A DNA stretch of 64,000 nt, from the NCBI RefSeq assembly GCF_030408835.1, contig NZ_CP047357.1, forward strand, positions 2,232,001-2,296,000. Direction: 5' to 3'. The notes below the pieces were generated by a model. The model saw nothing but the letters and a program-made list of their open reading frames with translations. It made no database searches and was not told the DNA's origin. Of the stretch, positions 53,229 to 63,860 are shown piece after piece. Numbering within the stretch: position 1 is the stretch's first letter; each line of letters starts with the position of its first letter. Position numbers and translations under genes: made by a program. The DNA is from Corynebacterium freneyi (GTDB lineage Bacteria; Actinomycetota; Actinomycetes; Mycobacteriales; Mycobacteriaceae).

Positions 53229-55109
53229 CTACTCCAGTTCCTCGCCCGCTTCCATCCACCGCATCTCGATCTCCTCGCGCTCCTCGCGCAGCGCCGTGAG
53301 CTCCCCGTCGATCTCCGCCAGACGGGCGGTGTCCAGGTTGGCGACGTCCTCCGAGATCTTCGCCATCTCGTCGTTGAGCGCCGACTCCCTCTGATCCAAC
53401 TTCGCGAGCTGCCGCTCGAGACGGTTCATCTCCTTGCGCAGCTCACGCTCCTCCTGCGAGGACAGTTTCTTCACCGAGTCGCCGGAACCCGCGGCGCCGG
53501 CTCCCCCGGCGCCGCCACCGGCGGGCGACGACGCGGACGACGAGCCGTCGTCAAGCGCGGAACCCGAACCCTCGCGCACCGGCGCCGCCCCGCCCACGCC
53601 CGCCGCGGCCATCGCACGACGGCGGCGAAGATACTCGTCGATGCCACCCGGCAAATTGGTCAGGCCACCATCGCCGAACAACGCCCACGTGGAATCGCAG
53701 ACCCGCTCGATGAGGTAACGGTCGTGCGAAATGACCACCAACGTGCCCGGCCACCCATCCAGCAGATCCTCCAGCTCCTGCAGGGTGTCGATGTCCAGGT
53801 CATTGGTCGGCTCGTCGAGCAGCAGCAGATTCGGCTCCGACATGAGCACGCGCGTCAACTGCAGACGACGGCGCTCGCCACCCGACAAATCCCCGATCGG
53901 GGTGCGCTGGCGCTTCGGGGAAAAGCCCAGGCGCTCCGCCAACTGCGACGCCGACAACTGCTTGTCGCCGACCTCGATGTACGTGGCCACATCCTCGATG
54001 GCGTCGAGCACGCGCATGTCCAACGGCAAATCGTCGAGCTCCTGACGCAACCACCCCAGACGCACGGTCTTGCCCTCGATGCGCTTGCCGGCATCGAGCG
54101 GATGTGCGCCGGCCAGCGTGCGCAACAGCGTCGTCTTGCCCGAACCGTTGACGCCCACCAGGCCGATGCGTTCGCCCGGCGCCAACCGCCACGTCAGATC
54201 CCGCACCAGCTCCCGGCCGTCCGGCGCCGACAGCGTCGCGTCCTCCAACTCCACGACGACCTTGCCCTGGCGGCGCCTGGAAAACGCCATCAACTCCACG
54301 CTGTCGCGGGGAGCCGGCACATTGGAAATCAGCGCCTCGGCCGCCTCGATGCGGTAGCGGGGCTTCGACGTGCGGGCCGGCGCACCGCGGCGCAGCCACG
54401 CCAACTCCTTGCGCGCCAGGTTCCGACGACGCGCCTCGGCGGCATCGGCCTGGCGGGCACGCTCAGCGCGGGCGAAGGTCCAGTCGTTGTAGCCGCCGTC
54501 ATAGAAATCCACCTGCCCGTCGTGGACCTCCCACGTCTTCGTGGCCACTGTGTCCAGGAACCACCGGTCGTGAGTGACCACCACCAACGCCGACCGACGC
54601 GCCATGACGTGGTCGGCCAGCCACTGCACGCCCTCCACGTCGAGGTGGTTCGTCGGCTCGTCGAGGATGAGCAGGTCCAGGTCCCGCACCAGCGCCGCCC
54701 CGAGGTTCACGCGGCGGCGTTCACCGCCGGACAGTTCCCCGACCTTCGTGTCCAACCCCAGATCATGAAGGCCGAGCCCGTCGAGGACTCCCCGGATCTT
54801 CGCGTCGCCCGCCCACTCGTGCTCGGCGACGCCCAGCGGGGCGATGACGCTGTCGAAGATCGTCGCCTCCGGATCCAACTCCGCGCCCTGCGTGACATGC
54901 GCCATGGCGAGGTCGTTGTTGCGCGACACGCGGCCGGAATCCGCGGGCTCGTCGCCGGAGAGGATCTTCAGCAGCGTCGACTTGCCGCCGCCGTTGAGTC
55001 CGACGACGCCGATCCGGTCCCCGGTTTGGACGCCGAGGCTGACGCCGTCGAGCAGGGTCTTCAGCCCAAAGGTCTTGCTGACGTTCTCCAGGTTGATCAG
55101 GTTCGCCAT
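53229..55109 (-). CDS. ABC-F ATPase (Uup-like)
   Basis: 626 residues, two ATPase domains and no membrane segment. Domain 1: GLNGGGKSTLLKIL, LSGGERRRVNLGAAL, LLILDEPTNHLD. Domain 2: GVNGSGKTTLLRTL, LSGGERRRLQLTRVL, LLLLDEPTNDLD. A linker of about 80 residues rich in Arg lies between, and a C-terminal coiled coil (ELRKEMNRLERQLAKLDQRES). ABC-F proteins act on the ribosome. Position directly after ispE is the usual actinobacterial order. Confidence 0.92.
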   Translation of the reverse strand: MANLINLENVSKTFGLKTLLDGVSLGVQTGDRIGVVGLNGGGKSTLLKILSGDEPADSGRVSRNNDLAMAHVTQGAELDPEATIFDSVIAPLGVAEHEWAGDAKIRGVLDGLGLHDLGLDTKVGELSGGERRRVNLGAALVRDLDLLILDEPTNHLDVEGVQWLADHVMARRSALVVVTHDRWFLDTVATKTWEVHDGQVDFYDGGYNDWTFARAERARQADAAEARRRNLARKELAWLRRGAPARTSKPRYRIEAAEALISNVPAPRDSVELMAFSRRRQGKVVVELEDATLSAPDGRELVRDLTWRLAPGERIGLVGVNGSGKTTLLRTLAGAHPLDAGKRIEGKTVRLGWLRQELDDLPLDMRVLDAIEDVATYIEVGDKQLSASQLAERLGFSPKRQRTPIGDLSGGERRRLQLTRVLMSEPNLLLLDEPTNDLDIDTLQELEDLLDGWPGTLVVISHDRYLIERVCDSTWALFGDGGLTNLPGGIDEYLRRRRAMAAAGVGGAAPVREGSGSALDDGSSSASSPAGGGAGGAGAAGSGDSVKKLSSQEERELRKEMNRLERQLAKLDQRESALNDEMAKISEDVANLDTARLAEIDGELTALREEREEIEMRWMEAGEELE

Positions 55110-55238
55110 CTCGGCTTCTCGGACTCCTCGTTCAATGCGGTCGGTTCAATGCGGTCGATGCTGCTTGTGGTGCTGGTGCCGGTTGCGTCGGTGGCGCCGG
55201 TTTCGTTTGCGGCGCCGGCTTCGACGGCGCCGCCGGAT

Positions 55239-56237
55239 TCACGTCAGCCGCGCACCCGGCGCGGGGCCGGAGGCGGTGAGCGTGGCGGCGCAGGTGCCCG
55301 ACGTGGCCAAATGCGCCGCGACGTCGAGGGCGTGTTCGCGGTCGCGGCACAAAAACGCCGTCGTCGGCCCGGAACCGGAGACGATGCCCGCCAGCGCACC
55401 GCCGTCGAGGCCGGCGCGCAGGGTGGTGCGCAGCTCCGGTTTGAGCGAAATCGCCGCGGGCTGCAGGTCGTTGGCCAGGTGCGCCGCGAGTTCGTCGGGC
55501 GATCCGGAGGCCAGGGCCTTCATCAGCTCATCGGGGGCCGCGGCGCGGGGGACGTCGCGTTCCTCGCGCAGCCGGTCGATGGTCCGGAACACGTCCGGGG
55601 TGGACAGCCCGCCCTTGGCCAGCGCCAACGCCCAGTGGTACTCGCCGCGCACGAGAATCGGCGCCAGATTTTCGCCGCGCCCCGTGCCCAGGGCCGTGCC
55701 GCCGAGCAGGCAGAACGGCACGTCGGACCCGAGGTCGGCGGCCAACTCCACCAGTTCGTCGTCGGTCAGCGGCAGTTCGAAGAATTCGCGGGCCGCCACC
55801 AGAGCCGCAGCCGCGTCCGCCGAGCCGCCCGCCATGCCGCCGGCGACGGGGATCGCCTTGTCGATGTGGATCGCCGCCACCCGCGGCACCCGGGATTCGG
55901 CCTTCTCCACGGCGGCGATGACCGCCCGCCACGCCAGATTCGAATCGTCGACGGGCACGTGCGCGGCCGAATCACCGGACACCGTCAGCTCGGCGACGTG
56001 CCCCGACGCATCGCCGTCGGGCACCTCCGTGAGAGTGACCGTCGTCGGCAGCGACAGGGATTGGAACACCGTGACCAGTTCGTGGAATCCGTCGTCGCGC
56101 ACGTCGCCGCAGCCGAGGTGCAGGTTGACCTTGGCGTGGGCGGTCGCGGACACCTCCACGAGGCGACGGTCGCCGGGTTCGGTCCCGGGCCGTGCGGGCG
56201 GGGTGGACGACGAATTCTGGGAGCTGGGCGGGTTCAC
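55239..56237 (-). CDS. ispE: 4-diphosphocytidyl-2-C-methyl-D-erythritol kinase
   Basis: GHMP kinase of the MEP isoprenoid pathway, about 332 residues. HAKVNLHLGCGDVRDDGFHEL (substrate site), PVAGGMAGGSADAAAALVAAR (ATP-binding GHMP loop) and the C-terminal VSGSGPTTAFLC are present. A Pro/Ser-rich N-terminus of about 25 residues precedes the domain; the start could be internal. The 129 bases to the ABC-F gene are G/T-rich with repeated GCGGCGCCGG words and hold no gene. Confidence 0.92.
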   Translation of the reverse strand: MNPPSSQNSSSTPPARPGTEPGDRRLVEVSATAHAKVNLHLGCGDVRDDGFHELVTVFQSLSLPTTVTLTEVPDGDASGHVAELTVSGDSAAHVPVDDSNLAWRAVIAAVEKAESRVPRVAAIHIDKAIPVAGGMAGGSADAAAALVAAREFFELPLTDDELVELAADLGSDVPFCLLGGTALGTGRGENLAPILVRGEYHWALALAKGGLSTPDVFRTIDRLREERDVPRAAAPDELMKALASGSPDELAAHLANDLQPAAISLKPELRTTLRAGLDGGALAGIVSGSGPTTAFLCRDREHALDVAAHLATSGTCAATLTASGPAPGARLT

Positions 56238-56259
56238 GTCGTCCGAGTCTACCCGGGCG

Positions 56260-56718
56260 CTACACCTCGCCCTCCCAGTCGAAACCGCCTCCGCACAGTT
56301 CCTCCGGGCAGCCGTTCCACGTCTTGGCGAAGTGCGCGATGATCGCCTCCCCCGTGGTCATCGGGTACTTCGGCTCCACCCGGCCATGCACCGCCTTCGC
56401 GGACCGTTCCACCGCGTCATGGAAGAACCGGCAGACTTCGACGTACCGCCACATGTCCATGATCACGCGGCACACCTCCGGGTGCGTGATGACATCGCGA
56501 TCACGGGCACCCCGGCCGAGCGCCCGGTCGATCATGCGACGCACCAGGGGGCGGTCGACTTCGTGGTCTTCGCCGCAATCGCACCACCCGGAACCGCGGT
56601 TCGGCATCTCCCACACGTCGGGAATCTCCACGGGCGGCACGGGTTCGGCGGGCTCGGCGGGAGCAACGGGCACGGCGGGTGCAGCAGGTGCAACGGGTTC
56701 GGTGATGGGCGAGGTCAT
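56260..56718 (-). CDS. Conserved-looking protein of unknown function
   Basis: 152 residues. A Pro/Ala/Val-rich first 30 residues, then a domain with paired Cys (WCDCGEDHEV) and the C-terminal NGCPEELCGGGFDWEGEV, a possible metal site, plus MDMWRYVEVCRFFHDAVERS. Not assigned to a family. It lies 22 bases from ispE on the same strand and could be co-transcribed with it. Confidence 0.6.
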   Translation of the reverse strand: MTSPITEPVAPAAPAVPVAPAEPAEPVPPVEIPDVWEMPNRGSGWCDCGEDHEVDRPLVRRMIDRALGRGARDRDVITHPEVCRVIMDMWRYVEVCRFFHDAVERSAKAVHGRVEPKYPMTTGEAIIAHFAKTWNGCPEELCGGGFDWEGEV

Positions 56719-56891
56719 GGCGGGTCTCCTTCGATTCGGCGGCCCCTTCGGCGGCGTATGCCGTCACCCTAGAAGACGCCCCGGATCGCCCGGCCGGATG
56801 AACCCCACATCGTTCGAACATCCGGGCGTCTCCCACCGGATGCGACCGCGGTGCATGCCTCCCCGGCCGTCTTTGGCATACGGTCGTGGCA

Positions 56892-57743
56892 ATGGGACAG
56901 CAACGTCGCAAAGCAGATGAACCGGTGACCATCCTCGCCATCGCCGACGAGGAACGCCCCGCCCTGACCATCCCCGGAGGCGTCGACTTCGGCCCCGGCA
57001 ACCGACCCGACCTGCTGCTGTCCGCCGGCGACCTCGACTTCCGGTACGTCACCGCCGTCGCCGACGCCGTCGACGTGCCCTGCGTCATGGTGCCCGGCAA
57101 CCACGACCCGTCGCTGGAGGGCTTCACCCTCACCCCCGTCGGTTGGGTGCGCGCGGGCCGCCACGACCGGTGGCCCGGACCCGCCGGGGCGTGGGCCGCC
57201 GACCGCGACATCGTCGACGTCGCCGGACTGCGCATCGCCGGGCTCGGCGGGTGCGCGCGCTACTCCTCCGGCCCGAACCAGTGGACCGACGCGCAGGCCA
57301 GACGGAGGGCGCGCCGCGTGCTGCGCAAGGCCCGCCGCGGTCGCCGCAACGGACGCGTCGACGTCCTGCTCACCCACGCCCCCGGCACTCCGGGCGCGGC
57401 CGCGGCCCACGTCGACGGCACGGACCCCGCGCACCGGGCGCTGCCGGCCGTCGACATGCTCGTCGACGCCCTTCGCCCGGCGCTGCACCTGCACGGCCAC
57501 ATCCATTTGCATGGCGCCGACAGGCGGGTATTCTCGCTGCCTTCGGACGACGGGACGCACGCGGCCGCCGACACCACCACCGCCGGTACCGATGCCTCGG
57601 GCACCGCACCCCACCCCGCACCCGAGCCCCCGCCCGGCGCGCGCCCCCGGACGCTCGTCGTCAACACCGTCGGTTGGACGCTCACCCGCGTCCACCCGCC
57701 GCGCACCACCCCACGCGCGGAATTGATCCTGAAAGGACGCTGA
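56892..57743 (+). CDS. Metallophosphoesterase
   Basis: About 283 residues. Motifs of calcineurin-like phosphoesterases: LLLSAGDLD, MVPGNHDPS, LLTHAPGTPG, HLHGHIHLHG, giving most of the two-metal site. An N-terminal AIADEERPAL stands where DxH is usual. A Thr/Ala/Pro-rich loop (about 215-245) is inserted before the last strand. TACGGT 7 bases before ATG 56892 suggests a leaderless start; GTG 56925 is an alternative. It is followed by a ParB-like gene after a two-base gap. Confidence 0.75.
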   Translation: MGQQRRKADEPVTILAIADEERPALTIPGGVDFGPGNRPDLLLSAGDLDFRYVTAVADAVDVPCVMVPGNHDPSLEGFTLTPVGWVRAGRHDRWPGPAGAWAADRDIVDVAGLRIAGLGGCARYSSGPNQWTDAQARRRARRVLRKARRGRRNGRVDVLLTHAPGTPGAAAAHVDGTDPAHRALPAVDMLVDALRPALHLHGHIHLHGADRRVFSLPSDDGTHAAADTTTAGTDASGTAPHPAPEPPPGARPRTLVVNTVGWTLTRVHPPRTTPRAELILKGR

Positions 57744-57745
57744 CC

Positions 57746-58594
57746 ATGGCCGACACCGGTTTCCCCGACGCCGACGCCCAGGCCGACTTTGCCCGCGCCC
57801 GCCGCCGCGCGCGCCTGAGCAGGGCCGTGTCCCGCCTGCGCCGCCAGCCCGACGACGTCACCCAGGTGCTGCCATACGACGAGGTCGTCGCCGCCCTCGG
57901 CGAAACCGGGCGGCGCGAGCTGGGCCTCATGGACGTGCCCGTCGACGCCATCGTCGGTTCCGTCGACCGCACCGGCCAGTTCGACCGCGCCTTCCGCCCC
58001 ATCACCGCGACCACCCGCGATCGGTGGGCCCGCATCAACGCCGCCCAACGCCGCGGCGAAACCGTCCCGCCGGTGCGGTTGCGCAAGGTCGGCGGCATGT
58101 ACTTCGTCGTCGACGGCCACCACCGCGTGTCCATCGCCCGCAACCGCGGGAATCCGACCATCGACGCCTACGTCACCGAGACCCTCACCAGCGTCGACGC
58201 CGACGGCATCCACTCCAACCGCGACCTGGTGCTCAAGGACCACCGCCGCATCTTCCTGGCCCGCGTGCCGCTGTCGGACGATCGCGCCGCGACGATCATG
58301 CTGCCCAATCCGTGGAAGTACGCCGAGCTCGCCGAAAACGTCGAGGCCTGGGGGTTCCGCGCCATGCAGGCCGAGGGCGCCTTCCTCGACCGCCGGGAGG
58401 TCGCGGACCGGTGGTTCACCACCGAGTACGAGCCGGTCGTCGCCGCCGCCCGCGCCATCGGCCTGGCCCCCAACCACACCGACGCCGAGCTCTACCTCTG
58501 GATCGCCGCCGAGCGGTACCGCCTCATCCGCCGCCACGAGTGGACCGACGAGGTTTTCGAGCGGGTACGCGAAACCGGCCGCCAGCCCGACTGA
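57746..58594 (+). CDS. ParB-N-domain-like protein
   Basis: 282 residues. DVPVDAIVGSVDRTGQFDRAF and VRLRKVGGMYFVVDGHHRVSIAR resemble the ParB/Srx nucleotide-binding fold (DGHHR in place of the GERR box). The rest is helical and lacks the ParB helix-turn-helix. GAAAGG precedes the ATG. Probably co-transcribed with the phosphoesterase. Not a chromosome-partition ParB; role unknown. Confidence 0.65.
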   Translation: MADTGFPDADAQADFARARRRARLSRAVSRLRRQPDDVTQVLPYDEVVAALGETGRRELGLMDVPVDAIVGSVDRTGQFDRAFRPITATTRDRWARINAAQRRGETVPPVRLRKVGGMYFVVDGHHRVSIARNRGNPTIDAYVTETLTSVDADGIHSNRDLVLKDHRRIFLARVPLSDDRAATIMLPNPWKYAELAENVEAWGFRAMQAEGAFLDRREVADRWFTTEYEPVVAAARAIGLAPNHTDAELYLWIAAERYRLIRRHEWTDEVFERVRETGRQPD

Positions 58595-58637
58595 TTCGGG
58601 CCGACGGCCGGCAGCCCCGGTCATTGCTTGACGACGA

Positions 58638-58670
58638 CCCGCCTCCCGACCGCAGCGGCCGGGAGGCGGG
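58638..58670. terminator. Hairpin between convergent genes
   Basis: Eleven-bp stem CCCGCCTCCCG with complement, immediately preceded by TTGCTTGACGACG, a variant of the dispersed motif. It ends the ParB-like and/or sugC transcripts. Confidence 0.6.
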
Positions 58671-58695
58671 CTACGCCGGGGGCTGATGCCGGGGG

Positions 58696-59871
<1,176 letters not shown>

Positions 59872-59877
59872 GACTTG

Positions 59878-60711
59878 CTATCCCTTCACTGCGCCGGAGG
59901 TCAGGCCGGCCACGATGCGGCGTTGGAAAATGACGACGAAGATGATGATCGGGATGGTGATGACGATCGCCGCCGCGGCGATCGAACCCGTCGGCTCCTC
60001 GAACTGGGACGAACCCGTGAAATTGGCCATCGCGGCCGGGGCGGTGCGGGAGGCCTCCGTGGAGGTCAGCGACACCGCCAGCAGGAAGTCGTTCCACGCG
60101 AAGATGAACACCAGGATCGCCGCGGTGACGATGCCCGGAATGGCCAGCGGAGCCACCACCATGCGGAACGCCTGGAACGGCGTCGCACCGTCCATCTGCG
60201 CGGCCTTCTCCAGCTCCCACGGGATCTCCTTGAAGAAGGACGACAGGATGAAGATGGCCATCGGCAGCGCGAACGTGATGTACGGCAGGATCAGACCGGG
60301 CCACGTGTCGAACAGGCCGACCTTGCGCTCGATGTCGAACAGCGGGCTGACCAGCGACACCTGCGGGAACATCGCGATGAGCAGCGACACGCCCAGGATC
60401 AGGGACTTGCCGGGAAACGTCAGACGGGCGATGGCGTACGCCGCCATCGTGCCGACGATGACGGCGATGAGCGTGGTGATGATGCCGATGCCGATCGAGT
60501 TGATCAGCGCCCGGGTGAACTCGGAGGTCTGGAAGATCCCCTTGTAGTTGTCCAGCGTCCACTCACGCGGGATGAAATGCCCGTCGTGCAGGGTCGCCGT
60601 GGTCTTGAACGACAATGACGCGATCCAGGCCACGGGCACCAGCGCGTACAGGACGACGAGAACCAACGCGATGGTCCACAGCGCCTTTTCTTTACCGGTT
60701 CCTTGTTTCAT
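59878..60711 (-). CDS. sugB: Trehalose ABC importer permease (SugB-like)
   Basis: 277 residues, six membrane segments. The EAA loop is [20 protein letters not shown] followed by VAPLAIPG, contacting the ATPase. It starts 6 bases past the sugA stop. MalG-type permease. Confidence 0.87.
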   Translation of the reverse strand: MKQGTGKEKALWTIALVLVVLYALVPVAWIASLSFKTTATLHDGHFIPREWTLDNYKGIFQTSEFTRALINSIGIGIITTLIAVIVGTMAAYAIARLTFPGKSLILGVSLLIAMFPQVSLVSPLFDIERKVGLFDTWPGLILPYITFALPMAIFILSSFFKEIPWELEKAAQMDGATPFQAFRMVVAPLAIPGIVTAAILVFIFAWNDFLLAVSLTSTEASRTAPAAMANFTGSSQFEEPTGSIAAAAIVITIPIIIFVVIFQRRIVAGLTSGAVKG

Positions 60712-60717
60712 GGCCGA

Positions 60718-61716
60718 TCACTCCTTCCCGTTGCCCGGGGTCGATGCGCCGAGCCCCTTGACGAAGATGATTGCGATGACGGCCACGCAGAGGAAGATCA
60801 GCACCGAGATGGCGGAGCCGATGCCCAGGTTGAACGCCTTGAACAGGTTGTTGTAGCCGAGGATCGACACCGAACCGGTGCCGTTGTTGCCCTTGGTCAG
60901 GATGTAAATGTTGTCGAACACGCGGAACGCGTCGAGCGTGCGGAACAACAGCGCCACGATGATCGACGGCTTCATCAGCGGCAACGTGATCTTGAACAGG
61001 CGGTGCCAGAATCCCGCGCCGTCCAGCTCCGCAGCCTTGAGCACGTCGTCGGGCACCAGCGCCAGACCCGCCAGCAGCAGCAGCGCCATGAACGGCGTCG
61101 TCTTCCACACCTCGGCCAGGATGATGATGAAAATCGACGGCCACTGTTCGGTCAGGGGCGCCGACCCGTCGGGAAGCAGATTGGCCAGGTAACCGGTACC
61201 CGGCGTCCAGGCGTAGTTCCACGAGAAGGCGGCGGCGACGGTCACGATGCCGTAGGGCACCAGGACCACCGTGCGGACGATGCCGCGGCCGAACATCGCC
61301 CGGTGCATGACCATCGCGATGGCCAGGCCGAGGATGAACTCCATGATCACCGAGGTCACCGTGATGAACACGGTCACCCACAGCGACTCCCACCAGTAGC
61401 CCGACGACAGCACCGCGGCGTAGTTGTCGAAACCGACGAACTCGCGGTCGTCCGGGAAACGCAGGTCGTAGCGCTGCATGGACAGCCACACCGCGTAGAT
61501 GATCGGGTACGCCGTCACGGCGAGCATGAGGATCACCGCAGGTGCGACGAGGATCATGCCCAGGCGGCGCTCGGCCTTGCGGCCGTCGGAGTACTTCTGC
61601 TTCGCCTTCGCGTCCGACTTCGCGGTCGTGTCCGGCTTCGTCGTCGCGCCCGCAGAACCGGTCGCCTCAGCGGAGTCGACGGATGCGGGCGTCGTGCTGT
61701 TTGACGCGGTCATCAC
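60718..61716 (-). CDS. sugA: Trehalose ABC importer permease (SugA-like)
   Basis: 332 residues. A hydrophilic Thr/Lys-rich N-terminus of about 45 residues precedes six membrane segments; the EAA loop is PDDVLKAAELDGAGFWHRLFK. MalF-type permease. The start overlaps the lpqY stop by four bases. Confidence 0.87.
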   Translation of the reverse strand: MMTASNSTTPASVDSAEATGSAGATTKPDTTAKSDAKAKQKYSDGRKAERRLGMILVAPAVILMLAVTAYPIIYAVWLSMQRYDLRFPDDREFVGFDNYAAVLSSGYWWESLWVTVFITVTSVIMEFILGLAIAMVMHRAMFGRGIVRTVVLVPYGIVTVAAAFSWNYAWTPGTGYLANLLPDGSAPLTEQWPSIFIIILAEVWKTTPFMALLLLAGLALVPDDVLKAAELDGAGFWHRLFKITLPLMKPSIIVALLFRTLDAFRVFDNIYILTKGNNGTGSVSILGYNNLFKAFNLGIGSAISVLIFLCVAVIAIIFVKGLGASTPGNGKE

Positions 61717-63161
61717 GGCACCAACCCTTCGGATTTGATGGCCCGGTCGATCTCATCCGCCAATTCGGGGACGAGGGTCTCGGGGTCGATGTCGCCGGGC
61801 GGGCTCAGGCGCGACGCCAGGAGAATCGACACGGACTGATACGCCGGCGACGCCGGGCGGACGGCGACCGACACGGTGCGCTCGTCGGGAAGCAGGCTGC
61901 GTTCCTCGGGGCCCAGGTCCTCCGGGTCGAGGGTGTTGAGCGATTCGAAGATCTCCCGGTAGAAGGGGTATTCCTCGATGAATTCGTCGGTGGCCTCGGT
62001 GTAGAGCCTGGTCAACGTCGGCGGCAGACCGCCGGTGAGGGCGTTGTGCAGTTGGTTTTCCTCGTTGCGCAGGCATTCGATGGCCTCGAACGCGAGGTCC
62101 TGGTTCTTGGAGGTCGACGGCACGGCGATGTTGAGACCGCCGATGGTGGCCTTGGACGGCTCGCCGGCGACCATGCCGGGGTAGACCGTCCAGCCGAGGT
62201 CATCGAAGGCCTCCTGGGCGGCGGCGTCGCCGCTCTCGGCCTTCTCCTTCAGCCCCGCGTACACGAACGGGTAGTTGACCTGCATGAAAGCGTCACCGCG
62301 GTCGAAGGCCAGGCGGCCCATGTTTTCGTCGAGCTGCGAGGTCGACGGGTCGGCGCCCTTGGCGGTGGCCACGGCCTTCATGGCCGTCAGCGCCTGCTTG
62401 GCGGCGTCGCCTTCGTCGATGGTGGTCTCGCGGCCGGTGTCGTCGACGATGGTTCCGCCGGCGGCTTCGAGCATGGAGTTGAACCACACCACGATGCCCT
62501 CGTACTGGGCGGCCTGCACGCCGACGTAGGACGGCTTGCCTTCGTCGGCGAGCTGTTCGCCGAGTGCGGCGATTTCCTCCCACGTCGCCGGGGGCTGCGC
62601 TTCACCGTCGGGGCCCTGCGGCATGAGGGACTTTCGGTACCACATGAGCTGGGTGTTCGTGTTCAGCGGCGCACCGTACACCTTGTCGTTCCACGTGGCC
62701 GTTTCCATCGGGCCGGACAGGGTTCCGTCTTCGACTCGCCGTGCGACGTCTTCGGGGAACTCGACCGCCCATCCGGCTTCGGCGAACTCGGCGGTCCAAG
62801 TGACGTCGAGGCCCATGATGTCGAACGAGTCGTCGCCGCCGACGATGCGCCGGGCCAGCTGAAGGCGCTGGTCGTCGGTCTGCTTGGCCGAGACGTCGTA
62901 TTCGATGACGTATTTTCCGTCCGCCTGCTCGGAGCACTTCTGGGCGGCCGCGCTGTACTGGTCGACGCCGTCGGCCGGCCCCATGAACCGCAGGACGGTG
63001 GGGCCCGCCTCGTCCGTTCCGCACGCCGCGAGAACCGGCGATCCGATGGTCAGCGCGGCGAGCAGCGCGGCGGTCTTCTTCTTCAGCGCGGATCGCGGGC
63101 GGAGCCGGACGCCCCGCCCTTCCCGATCCCCGACCGGGGATCTTCGTTGCTCGGGCGTCAT
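61713..63161 (-). CDS. lpqY: Trehalose-binding lipoprotein (LpqY-like)
   Basis: 482 residues from ATG 63161. Signal peptide with lipobox VLAACGT. The mature protein shares long stretches with mycobacterial LpqY: RLQLARRI, DVTWTAEFAEAGWAV, NTNTQLMWYRKSL, VVWFNSMLEAAGG and KATIGGLNIAV. LpqY-SugABC recycles trehalose released when mycolates are transferred to the cell wall, consistent with a mycolate-forming Corynebacterium. An ATG at 63200 is a less likely start. A CAGTG/CACTG dyad (63205-63223) upstream is a weak operator candidate. Confidence 0.88.
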   Translation of the reverse strand: MTPEQRRSPVGDREGRGVRLRPRSALKKKTAALLAALTIGSPVLAACGTDEAGPTVLRFMGPADGVDQYSAAAQKCSEQADGKYVIEYDVSAKQTDDQRLQLARRIVGGDDSFDIMGLDVTWTAEFAEAGWAVEFPEDVARRVEDGTLSGPMETATWNDKVYGAPLNTNTQLMWYRKSLMPQGPDGEAQPPATWEEIAALGEQLADEGKPSYVGVQAAQYEGIVVWFNSMLEAAGGTIVDDTGRETTIDEGDAAKQALTAMKAVATAKGADPSTSQLDENMGRLAFDRGDAFMQVNYPFVYAGLKEKAESGDAAAQEAFDDLGWTVYPGMVAGEPSKATIGGLNIAVPSTSKNQDLAFEAIECLRNEENQLHNALTGGLPPTLTRLYTEATDEFIEEYPFYREIFESLNTLDPEDLGPEERSLLPDERTVSVAVRPASPAYQSVSILLASRLSPPGDIDPETLVPELADEIDRAIKSEGLVP

Positions 63162-63308
63162 CGTTGCATCAGCTCCTCTGCACGGGATGTGATTAGCCAC
63201 CTCTCAGTGTACGACGATCACTGTTTTGGGTGGAAGGTTCTCTTTCGGGAGGGAGATTTTCGTCGAGCCGATATCGCCGTCACCTCCTCGCGGACTTAGA
63301 CTTTCCTC

Positions 63309-63860
63309 ATGATCGACGACCTCCACCACGACCGACCGGCCATGAGCCGCCGCGAATCCGCGGGCCGGGCCCGGCTGTCGGAATGGCCGGAGGCGGACGG
63401 CTGGGTCTGCAACGTCCTGCTGTGGCGGGGCGATCGTCTGCTGGTGCTGTGCCGCGCCCCCGGTGGATACTTGGGCGGCCAGTGGGATCTGCCGGGAGGA
63501 AAGAGCGAGCCGGGCGAGGAGCCGTCGGCCGCCGCACTGCGGGAGCTGATGGAGGAGACCGGACTGACCGGCACCATCGGCCCGGAGGTGGCGCATTGGT
63601 CGAACCCGGACTCGAAGGGCGGCGATTTCCGGTTTCACATCGTCACTTTCGAGGCCTTCGAGCATGACGACGCCGACGGGGGCACGGGAGCCGACGGAGC
63701 CGCGGAAAGCACCGGAGTCGACGGGACAGCCAAGCCCGACGGCCATGCACTCCCCGAGGTCGTGCTGAACCGGGAGCATTCCGATTACATGTGGGCCACC
63801 CGGGAGCAGTTGGCGGAGCTGCCGTTGGCCTGGCACGTCAGTCGCGTTTTGGGACTATGA
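63309..63860 (+). CDS. NUDIX hydrolase
   Basis: 183 residues. The NUDIX box is complete: GGKSEPGEEPSAAALREL then MEETGL (GX5EX7REUXEEXGU). WDLPGG before it and the upstream aromatic residues fit 8-oxo-dGTPase-like or ADP-ribose-type enzymes; the substrate is not deducible. A Gly/Ala/Asp-rich loop (about 120-145) is inserted. TAGACT 7 bases before the ATG suggests a leaderless transcript. The last 140 bases of the window (63861-64000) show no gene. Confidence 0.87.
   Translation: MIDDLHHDRPAMSRRESAGRARLSEWPEADGWVCNVLLWRGDRLLVLCRAPGGYLGGQWDLPGGKSEPGEEPSAAALRELMEETGLTGTIGPEVAHWSNPDSKGGDFRFHIVTFEAFEHDDADGGTGADGAAESTGVDGTAKPDGHALPEVVLNREHSDYMWATREQLAELPLAWHVSRVLGL

Noticed and set aside
53178..56342. 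Plus-strand open frame of over 1,000 codons
   Set aside because: Antisense to the ABC-F and ispE genes; composition is typical of a shadow frame.
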